Origin: Bifidobacteriaceae bacterium
Lineage (GTDB): Bacteria > Actinomycetota > Actinomycetes > Actinomycetales > Bifidobacteriaceae
Direction: 5' to 3'
Length of the DNA: 64,000 nt
NCBI GenBank assembly: GCA_022650895.1
Contig: JALCQC010000007.1
Span: 42,513-106,512, forward strand
The first letter of the stretch is position 1. Each line of letters starts with the position of its first letter. The notes beneath the pieces are model-generated. The model was not told the origin of the DNA and ran no database searches. It saw only the letters and a list, made by a program, of their open reading frames with translations. Positions 35,858-43,018 of the stretch are shown here, piece by piece. The translations under genes were made by a program, and so were the position numbers.

Positions 35858-38418
35858 ACATCTCTTATTCTCTTGCAGATCAACGAGACACCCCATCAGG
35901 TGCAAGACCGATCGGAAATCACTCCGCTGTGACTGACCTCATCATGATTCTCGGCATTCTGGCATGCAGTCTTCCCTTGCTCCCAATTGGGGGAACTTCC
36001 GTGTTTTGGGCCATCGCAGCTCTGCCCTCGGCACTCTGCGGCTCCGCGAGCGCGGTTCTTGGACGCTCCCCCGCCTTTTCGCTACATCGAAGGGCAGGGC
36101 CGGCACTGCTGCTTCTCGCTCAGTGTGTCATCGGTCCTGCCATAGCGCTGCCTCATACGACCATCGCTGGCTTCATCCCCACTTTCGAGACACTCCGTCA
36201 AGGAGCCATCACTACCGTCAGATCCTTCAGGTTCGTCATTTCCGTCGAACCTCCGTTGGGAACGGATGAGAACGCCTTTATGGCAGTGTGGACGCTCACG
36301 CTCTGGGCAAGCTTCATTGCGGTGTCTCTAGCGGGTTCGGCGCATAGAATTCTTGATGCCGCTGCTGCCGCTATCATTCTTCTGACACTGGGTACAGCGA
36401 TTCTCCTGGGAACCCGCAAGAGCTTCCTCTCCCTCGTCATCGGTACCGGTGTGCCGTTGATGTTGATGCTCTGGTCTTCGTGGCACTCGGGCCTGTTAGA
36501 AACAAAACGGGCAGGAAGACTCTTATCGCTGCTCGGTGCCAGCTTGATGATGACCTTTCTCATCGTCGGTTTCATGACACCGCAACGAAAGGTACTGCGC
36601 GATCTTTACGAACCGCCACTCAGCCTCTCCGACTATTCGAGTCCCCTCAGTCAGATGCGCGCCTTCATCAAAAAACATAAGGAAGAAAAACTTCTCACCG
36701 TCACAGATCTGCCACAGAAAACTCCGGTGAGACTCGCCGTCATGGATGCCTTCGACGGTGTGGTGTGGAATATCTCCGATTCTCACGCCACTGCCGATTC
36801 AAAAGACTACAGACGCGTGGGAAAAACGCTGAAGAAGAATGTGGAAGACAGTAACTACACCGTTACTTTCACTCTTCACCGCGGAATGGATAACGTCTGG
36901 TTCCCCCTCGTCGAAAATCCGACGTCGATATCGTCGCCATCAGTGAAAGAGCTGTATTTCAACGCCTCGACGGATACCGCGCTGCTTCCCGGTGGAACCC
37001 ATGAAGGTATGAAATACACCGTCACCGGCACGCTTCCAAAAACACCCACTGTCCAAGAGATTGGGAAAGCCGTGGGCTCCACAGTGTCCCAGCCAACCGT
37101 CCTGAACGTTCCCACAGCAGTCTCGACGCTGGCTCACGGCTGGGCTTCCGCTGGAACGGTTGGCGTCGGCACAACTGACGCCAATTCAGCCGGCACCAAT
37201 GAGGCCGATAGTGATTCGATTGGTTCCGATACGACAGATGGAAATGCGGCGAACGACGAGGCCACAGGCCTCTCAGCACAGAGAATCGCCAATGGGCTAC
37301 GAACCTCCGGCTGGTTCTCGCACGGATTGTCCGGAGACTACCCCTCGCTTGCGGGCCATGGCAGTTCTCGCCTCTCCTCCTTGCTCAACGGAACCTCCAT
37401 GGTCGGCGATTCGGAACAGTACGCCTCCGCCATGGCGGTCATGGCGCGAGAGGTGAGGCTGTCATCACGCATCGTTCTCGGATTCATTCCCAAGGATGCC
37501 TCAGGCCACATGACAGTCGACCGCACCACAAAAGTTGGAAAACACTCAACGACGAACTTCACGGGTAACGATATCGAGGCGTGGGTGGAAATTAATTTGA
37601 AAAACTACGGATGGGTGGCCTTCTACCCGACCCCTGAGGAAACAAAGACCCCCGATGAGAATCAGAGTACGGTTCCACCTGATCCACAGACGGTGGTGCG
37701 TCAACCTCCCGTTCCATTGCAAGATCCCCTCCGTGACGAAAGAAAGACAGGTGGGACCTCGCTTGAAGAGGCTCCCGATTCCACAGCTCCCCCGCCACCT
37801 TCTGCACTCCCATGGATTCTGAGTGCCGCGAAGAATGTCGCGTTTTACGGAAGTCCTCTCTGGGTGCTTCTGACGCTGGCAGCCTCTCTTCTTCTCACGA
37901 AGTTCCTCGTCAAACGACACTTCGCCCGGAGTGGGACTCCTGTCGAACGCGTGACGAACGGATGGACTTATCTCGAAAGTCTCGCGATTCTCGCATCAGC
38001 ATCAGCACCATCGCGGTTACCAGCGTCATCGCGGTCAGATTCCATCAGGCAACGGGCATCGCCATCTCCGCCCGTCACACGCCGATCAACACGCCGTGTC
38101 CTCGAAGAACGACTCGGACTGGCACCGTCCTCTCTGACACGGATGAGCCGCATCGCGGATAGCGCGAATTTCTCGCAGAATCCCCTTCCGGTTTCCGCCG
38201 CCGACTCTTATTGGGAGGATATCGATATCATCGAAAAGATGACATATGACACGATGACCCGCTCCATGCGATGGAAGGCGAAACTGGCGATTCGTCCACT
38301 CGCCCACTTCCTCACGACAACCCGTAGGCTTTTCACTGCACGGAAACATCGCGACGGCGTAAGGTTATCTCCGGGTGTTTCCGGTAGTGAAAACCGCTCA
38401 TCCACGCGGAAGGGATAA
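35854..38418 (+). CDS. tgm: Polytopic transglutaminase-like protein with degenerate catalytic triad
   Basis: An 854-residue TgpA-like membrane protein. The N-terminal 250 residues hold several hydrophobic helices, followed by an external region with the transglutaminase-like core at about 500-595, one more helix at about 660-685 (SPLWVLLTLAASLLLTKFLV) and a cytoplasmic tail. In active enzymes the triad is Cys (GxCEQ), His (HAWVE) and Asp (FDPTP). Here the same places read GDSEQYASA (Ser520), DIEAWVE (Glu575) and AFYPTP (Tyr591), so transglutaminase or protease activity is unlikely. An Asn/Thr/Asp-rich linker lies at about 430-475. The ATG overlaps the DUF58 stop. The gene matches the tgm member of the bifidobacterial PFNA cluster. 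Confidence 0.87.
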   Translation: MNISYSLADQRDTPSGARPIGNHSAVTDLIMILGILACSLPLLPIGGTSVFWAIAALPSALCGSASAVLGRSPAFSLHRRAGPALLLLAQCVIGPAIALPHTTIAGFIPTFETLRQGAITTVRSFRFVISVEPPLGTDENAFMAVWTLTLWASFIAVSLAGSAHRILDAAAAAIILLTLGTAILLGTRKSFLSLVIGTGVPLMLMLWSSWHSGLLETKRAGRLLSLLGASLMMTFLIVGFMTPQRKVLRDLYEPPLSLSDYSSPLSQMRAFIKKHKEEKLLTVTDLPQKTPVRLAVMDAFDGVVWNISDSHATADSKDYRRVGKTLKKNVEDSNYTVTFTLHRGMDNVWFPLVENPTSISSPSVKELYFNASTDTALLPGGTHEGMKYTVTGTLPKTPTVQEIGKAVGSTVSQPTVLNVPTAVSTLAHGWASAGTVGVGTTDANSAGTNEADSDSIGSDTTDGNAANDEATGLSAQRIANGLRTSGWFSHGLSGDYPSLAGHGSSRLSSLLNGTSMVGDSEQYASAMAVMAREVRLSSRIVLGFIPKDASGHMTVDRTTKVGKHSTTNFTGNDIEAWVEINLKNYGWVAFYPTPEETKTPDENQSTVPPDPQTVVRQPPVPLQDPLRDERKTGGTSLEEAPDSTAPPPPSALPWILSAAKNVAFYGSPLWVLLTLAASLLLTKFLVKRHFARSGTPVERVTNGWTYLESLAILASASAPSRLPASSRSDSIRQRASPSPPVTRRSTRRVLEERLGLAPSSLTRMSRIADSANFSQNPLPVSAADSYWEDIDIIEKMTYDTMTRSMRWKAKLAIRPLAHFLTTTRRLFTARKHRDGVRLSPGVSGSENRSSTRKG

Positions 38419-38421
38419 CAC

Positions 38422-39414
38422 ATGACACAGGTATCCATCACGAGCGCAGCCCTCAGCGATGTGGGGCGTCGTCGACGGGAGAACCAGGACAACTATCTGG
38501 CCGCGGACGGCCTCTTTCTCGTTGCCGATGGCATGGGAGGCGGCGTCTCCGGGCAGGACGCGAGTGCCACGACGTTGAGCATCATGGAAGACCTGTCCAC
38601 CGTCAGCACCCGCACACGCGACCTTATCGATGCTCATTTTCTGCAGTCCCAGGATGCCCTTCGCAGTCTCGGCGAGCAGCAGGGAGCCGTGGCAGGGACG
38701 ACGCTGACCGGCTTGATTCTCAAAGACACGACCACATTGGATTCTTCCAAGAACTCGTGGTACGTGATCAATGTGGGCGACTCGCGAACCTATCATCTCT
38801 CCGCGGCCACACCGACGACTGCTGTAACACCACCGATCGAAGGTGTAACAACGGCAGAGGGCACGGCACCGGCCCAGAATGCAGCGCCGACCCAGAACAA
38901 TCAGGACACTGCAAGCGCCGGCTGGAACCGCTCGAGCTTTATGCAGATAACCCATGATCATTCGGAGCGTCAGGAAGTCATTGACTCCGGGAAAATGCTG
39001 CCCCACATCGCCGAACAGGTAGTGCCGCGCAACATCATCACCCAAGCGATCGGCTCTCCGAATGGCATCGCCCCCGACTATTTTCAAGCGGATTTGGCCG
39101 GACGTTTCATCATCTGTTCCGATGGGGTTCACTCGGAGCTGACGGATTCCGCCATCGCCGACATCGCAGCCCGTACTGAAACCGCCGAGACAACGGCGCA
39201 GCACCTGCTGGATGCCGCACTCGCCGCGGGAGGCCGCGACAACATCACCGTCATTGTGGTGGACGTCATTCCGCAGGATCCAACACCACTCACCGATTCC
39301 GCCGATGAAACCGACTGGAGCGTCAGCACGATCGGTCCCGGCGAAGACATCGACACCATGAACGACTCCACTTTGGAGACTTTGAGAACGACCCAGACAC
39401 ACAGTCAGGAATAG
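38422..39414 (+). CDS. prpC: PP2C-family Ser/Thr protein phosphatase
   Basis: A 330-residue metal-dependent phosphatase with RRRENQDNYLAA, VADGMGGGVSGQ, GTTLTGLILK, YVINVGDSRTY, FIICSDGVHSEL and GGRDNITVIVVDV, so all metal-binding aspartates are present. An Ala/Thr/Pro/Gln-rich insert of about 40 residues sits after NVGDSRTY (about 127-168). The C-terminal 50 residues are acidic and Thr-rich. There is no membrane helix, so it is cytosolic. The ATG is 3 bases after the upstream stop with GGAAGGGA before it. It is the natural counterpart of the kinase at the head of the operon. Confidence 0.93.
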   Translation: MTQVSITSAALSDVGRRRRENQDNYLAADGLFLVADGMGGGVSGQDASATTLSIMEDLSTVSTRTRDLIDAHFLQSQDALRSLGEQQGAVAGTTLTGLILKDTTTLDSSKNSWYVINVGDSRTYHLSAATPTTAVTPPIEGVTTAEGTAPAQNAAPTQNNQDTASAGWNRSSFMQITHDHSERQEVIDSGKMLPHIAEQVVPRNIITQAIGSPNGIAPDYFQADLAGRFIICSDGVHSELTDSAIADIAARTETAETTAQHLLDAALAAGGRDNITVIVVDVIPQDPTPLTDSADETDWSVSTIGPGEDIDTMNDSTLETLRTTQTHSQE

Positions 39415-39488
39415 AGGCGCCACATCGCGTCTTTCTCCCTTAAACTGTGAGGTGGCAACTAAGAACCACGGTCCGGAAAGAAGAACAT

Positions 39489-40139
39489 ATGGTTGACTAC
39501 GATTCCGCAGCGCAGGCGGTACAGGACGAGAATGCCGACCCCGCCTTTCTTGCACGCATCGCCTATGAGAACCCTGAATTCGGACCAAACGTCGCCGCAC
39601 ACCCGCGTGCCTATCCGGGTCTTCTCGCATGGATCGCCCAGTTCGGTACGGCGGAAGCCAAGCAGATCGTCGCCCGCCGCCGCAACGAGCTTCCTCAGGG
39701 GGCTTCCATTAACAATGATGAGCCGTCAGCTTCGTCACCTGCCGCCGATGCTCAATCCGCTGCCAGCGCACACCCCATTATCAGCACACAGTCCGCCACC
39801 AATGCACAGCCCACCGCCACCGCACAACCTGCGCCACGCTCTGCGGAACCAGTACGAGAAAAATCAGCAACCGAGAAACCCGTGCAAGAGAGACCAGTGC
39901 AAGAGAGGCCGATGCCGGTGAAGGCTGAACCGTCGCAACCATCCCACGGTTTTACCCCCGTCCAGGCACTGGATCCCACGACAGATCCCATGACCCAGCA
40001 CAACATCGCGGAATATGCTCCTGAACTGCGCGTGTATCTGGCGCAGAATCCGAGCATTTACCCGGAACTTCTCGCATGGCTGGGAACACTGCACGATCCC
40101 GACATCGATGCCGCCATCGCCGCCAGAGATTCTCACTAA
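39489..40139 (+). CDS. Two-copy leucine-rich-repeat-variant (LRV-like) protein
   Basis: A 216-residue protein with no signal or membrane helix. Two copies of the same helical motif flank a flexible linker. The first is at about residues 15-50 (DPAFLARIAYENPEFGPNVA, HPRAYPGLLAWI) and the second at about 165-205 (AEYAPELRVYLAQNPSIYPE, then LLAWLGTLHDPDID). The shared core is a hydrophobic helix followed by (H/N)Pxx(Y)PxLLAWL, typical of the LRV-type domain seen in Actinobacteria. The linker is rich in Ala, Gln, Pro and Ser, with tandem PVQERPVQERP words. It lies 74 bases after the phosphatase gene and its stop overlaps the stop of the convergent FHA gene by 4 bases. Its function is unknown; a scaffold or adaptor role is a guess from context. 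Confidence 0.8.
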   Translation: MVDYDSAAQAVQDENADPAFLARIAYENPEFGPNVAAHPRAYPGLLAWIAQFGTAEAKQIVARRRNELPQGASINNDEPSASSPAADAQSAASAHPIISTQSATNAQPTATAQPAPRSAEPVREKSATEKPVQERPVQERPMPVKAEPSQPSHGFTPVQALDPTTDPMTQHNIAEYAPELRVYLAQNPSIYPELLAWLGTLHDPDIDAAIAARDSH

Positions 40140-40708
40140 TGTGCGGACTGCGTGTTCTCTGAATCGTCGGAGCCGACTTCATAGAACTCGTCGCCAATGC
40201 GCAGCATGGCCCCCGGATGCAGTTCCAAGGGGTCCTCTTCATGAACCTGACGTTCCTCATCGTTCTCGATGACATAGGTCCCATTCAACGATCCCAGATC
40301 CCTGATCCATACACTGCCATCTTTCCTGTACTCGATGCAGGCATGGTCGCGCGACACGGTTCTCGTGGAGTCAACGAGAACGGCGACGTCCGTCCCGACA
40401 GGAACATTCAGGGAAGGCTTCCGGCCAAGCAACGTGGTGCGCTTTATGGTGATGACCTGTCCATTGAGTGCGTTTCGCAGCGTGATGACAGGACGACTCT
40501 GCGGAGATGACTGGGATAACACCGTGTTGTCCCAGTCATCTCCTTCCTCTGCCACCGGGGACGTGGGCTCCGACGTGTCGGAAGAATGAAACTGTACCTG
40601 TTCCTTGAGCCACACCGCATCTTCGGGATACCAACCGAGTTCTGGCGGCGGCGGCACAACACTCGACTTTTCCATGTTTTCAGTGTAGCTGTGCTGATTC
40701 ATGATCAC
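40136..40708 (-). CDS. FHA-domain protein
   Basis: A 190-residue cytosolic protein. A Pro-rich and acidic N-terminal 80 residues (VVPPPPELGWYPEDAVW) are followed by a forkhead-associated domain with the phosphothreonine-binding residues in LLGRKPS, TVSRDHACIEY and LGSLNGTYV. FHA domains read phosphothreonine, so the natural partner is the kinase cluster next door, transcribed toward it. The start used is a GTG at 40708 with GAGGTGG at good distance; the ATG two codons later is equally possible. The 3' end overlaps the convergent LRV-like gene. Upstream lie four reiterations of a 16-base motif. Confidence 0.88.
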   Translation of the reverse strand: MIMNQHSYTENMEKSSVVPPPPELGWYPEDAVWLKEQVQFHSSDTSEPTSPVAEEGDDWDNTVLSQSSPQSRPVITLRNALNGQVITIKRTTLLGRKPSLNVPVGTDVAVLVDSTRTVSRDHACIEYRKDGSVWIRDLGSLNGTYVIENDEERQVHEEDPLELHPGAMLRIGDEFYEVGSDDSENTQSAH

Positions 40709-40728
40709 GGCAAGGCCACCTCACATTT

Positions 40729-40790
40729 CATAGTCAGAGCAACACATAGTCAGAATGACACACAGTCAAAGTGACTTTCACAGTCGCGGT
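40729..40790. repeat. Four imperfect tandem copies of a 16-base motif
   Basis: Units beginning at 40729, 40745, 40761 and 40779 share CA(T/C)AGTCA followed by a purine-rich half (CATAGTCAGAGCAACA, CATAGTCAGAATGACA, CACAGTCAAAGTGACT and a partial copy). They lie in the short gap upstream of the FHA gene, the last unit running over the stop of the oxidoreductase gene. Confidence 0.65.
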
Positions 40791-42079
40791 AACGTCACAT
40801 CGACGTTGTCCGAAGAATCCTCATAAGGGCTCGTTCCCGTCACATTGTCCCCTCTATTGGGGTTCGGGCGAGGCTGACGAGGAGGTTGCGAACCATACTG
40901 GGCATGAACCATATCCTCGTGGGTGGGCGTGCGAACCGCCTGCGGCGAGCGCACCTGAGCGAGTTCCTTCCGAAGGATTGGCAACACGTCCGATCCTAGG
41001 AGATCGAGCTGTTCAAGCACCTGATCGGAGGAGAGGCCTCCATGATCGATGAGGAAGCCTTGACGAGCGTAATCACCATAAATCTCATGTTGCGCCATGA
41101 TGCGGTCCACGATCTGCTGTGGGGATCCGACAAGCAACGGAGTCTCGGCCATCATCGTCTCCATTGAAGGGCCACCTTGGTACAGCGGTGAATGCTCGAA
41201 ATACGGCCTGTACTCACGGATCGCATCCTGCGAATTCTTCTTCACATACACCTGTGCCGACAGACCCACCACCGCTTGCTGCGCCGAACCATGGCCCCAG
41301 TATTCGAAACGCTGGCGGAACAGCTCGATGAGCTTGCGGAAATGATCCACCGGCCAGAACATGCCATTGGCGAAGAACCCGTTGCCGTAGAAGGCGGCCT
41401 GCTCCGCGATCTCGGGTGTCCGAATGGAACCATGCCAGACGAAAGGCGCGACGTCGTCGAGTGGACGAGGAATGGAAGTGAAGCCTTCCAGCGGAGTGCG
41501 GAACTGGCCCTTCCAGTTCACCACATCTTCGTGCCACAACCGATGAAGCAGATTGTAGTTCTCCAACGCGAGCGCAAGTCCCTGCCTAATGTCCTTGCCG
41601 AACCACGGGTAGACGGGCGCGGTGTTGCCACGTCCCAGCATGAGATCGAGCCGTCCGCCGGCCACATGTTGGAGAACTGCGTAATCCTCCGCCAGTTTCA
41701 CGGGGTCGTTGGTGGTGGTCAGCGTCGTGGAGGTCGACACGGTCAGCGTGGTGGTTTTGGCGGCCACTGCGGCGAGGAACGTCGTCGGCGACGACGACCA
41801 GAAAGGAGGATTGTGGTGCTCGCCGATGGCGAACACATCGAAGCCAGCCTGTTCGGCCCGCACGGCTTCGGCCAAGGTCGCCTGTAGCCGCTCCCCCTCG
41901 GAGGGCGTCACGTGGGTGACCGGATTACGCGTCACATCCGAAACGCTCATCACCATAAATTCCATCTCACCCGGAACCGCGGGAGTACCCACTTTCCGGT
42001 TGTGCTCAATGATCTTTTCAGTTGCCTCATCGGTGGTGGTGTTGTTTGGAGCGCCACTCCGCGTTGAATTCTCGCTCAT
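40778..42079 (-). CDS. LLM-class flavin-dependent oxidoreductase
   Basis: A 433-residue luciferase-like TIM-barrel protein. Seen are FDVFAIGEHHNPPFWSSSP, the flavin-barrel stretch LAEDYAVLQHVAGGRLDLM followed by GRGNTAPVYPW, and PFVWHGSIRTPEIAEQA. Such proteins use reduced FMN and oxygen to oxidise varied substrates; the substrate is not readable. An N-terminal tail of about 37 residues and a C-terminal tail of about 60 residues (QPPRQPRPNPNRGDN) lie outside the barrel. It is transcribed away from the ABC exporter and upstream of the FHA gene, 69 bases apart. Confidence 0.88.
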   Translation of the reverse strand: MSENSTRSGAPNNTTTDEATEKIIEHNRKVGTPAVPGEMEFMVMSVSDVTRNPVTHVTPSEGERLQATLAEAVRAEQAGFDVFAIGEHHNPPFWSSSPTTFLAAVAAKTTTLTVSTSTTLTTTNDPVKLAEDYAVLQHVAGGRLDLMLGRGNTAPVYPWFGKDIRQGLALALENYNLLHRLWHEDVVNWKGQFRTPLEGFTSIPRPLDDVAPFVWHGSIRTPEIAEQAAFYGNGFFANGMFWPVDHFRKLIELFRQRFEYWGHGSAQQAVVGLSAQVYVKKNSQDAIREYRPYFEHSPLYQGGPSMETMMAETPLLVGSPQQIVDRIMAQHEIYGDYARQGFLIDHGGLSSDQVLEQLDLLGSDVLPILRKELAQVRSPQAVRTPTHEDMVHAQYGSQPPRQPRPNPNRGDNVTGTSPYEDSSDNVDVTLPRL

Positions 42080-42295
42080 TCTTCTTCCTTCTTCTCTCCT
42101 TGAATCGGTACTTCATCTGTATTTGATGAGTGCCTGATCGGTGCCTGCTGAAAAGCAAGACTCTTACATGAACCAAGTACGGAATTCATGCACTTATTCC
42201 CGCCGACATGCCACTGTGCTCCGGTGTCCTGTCCCCTCACGTTATTCCGTTTAGACTGGAATCAACAATGCAACGACGCAGCTAAGGGGAAACCG

Positions 42296-43018
42296 ATGGA
42301 CACAGATACCGTAACCTCTAATTACATCCTGTTCAGGGACGTCTCGAAAGTCTATGGAGAGGGCGCCGCACGCATTTCCGCACTGGAAAACACCTCGTTC
42401 TCGATTGATCAAAGCGAGCTGACCGTCATCGTCGGCCCCAGTGGAGCCGGAAAATCGACATTGCTCAACATCCTCGGCGGAATGGACACCCTCACCTCGG
42501 GCGCAGTCTTCGTTGATGGCAAAGACATCTCCGAATACACCTCGAAGCAGCTCACGGAGTACCGTCGCACGGACGTGGGATTTGTCTTCCAGTTCTACAA
42601 TCTCATCGGAAATCTCACGGCACTTGAGAACGTGGAAATCGCCAACCAAATCAGCGAGGATCCCTTGGACGCCACTCAGATCCTCACCGAAGTGGGCCTC
42701 GCGCACCGCCTCGGCAATTTCCCCTCCCAGCTCTCGGGCGGGGAACAGCAACGTGTCGCCATCGCACGTGCACTGGCGAAACGACCAAAACTACTGCTCT
42801 GCGACGAGCCAACGGGAGCCCTCGATGATGAAACCGGTAAGGCGGTACTCGATCTTCTACAGACGACCGCCCGCGAAACGGGCATGACCGTGGTGATCGT
42901 CACCCATAATTCCGCACTCACCGCCATGGCGGACAAGGTCATTCACATTCGCAATGGTTCCGTGGCGTCCCTCACGGTGAATCCGAATCCACTTCCCGTC
43001 AAGGAGATCGAATGGTAG
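42296..43018 (+). CDS. ABC transporter ATP-binding protein (MacB/LolD type)
   Basis: A 240-residue ATPase with Walker [14 protein letters not shown]-loop [14 protein letters not shown], signature [15 protein letters not shown], Walker [14 protein letters not shown] and the switch His in VIVTHNS. This is the class that pairs with FtsX-type permeases in lipoprotein or peptide export and antimicrobial resistance. The start is the ATG of [10 protein letters not shown] after AAGGGGAAACCG; the longer frame back to 42188 has no homology. Its stop lies inside the start of the permease gene (7-base overlap). Confidence 0.95.
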   Translation: MDTDTVTSNYILFRDVSKVYGEGAARISALENTSFSIDQSELTVIVGPSGAGKSTLLNILGGMDTLTSGAVFVDGKDISEYTSKQLTEYRRTDVGFVFQFYNLIGNLTALENVEIANQISEDPLDATQILTEVGLAHRLGNFPSQLSGGEQQRVAIARALAKRPKLLLCDEPTGALDDETGKAVLDLLQTTARETGMTVVIVTHNSALTAMADKVIHIRNGSVASLTVNPNPLPVKEIEW

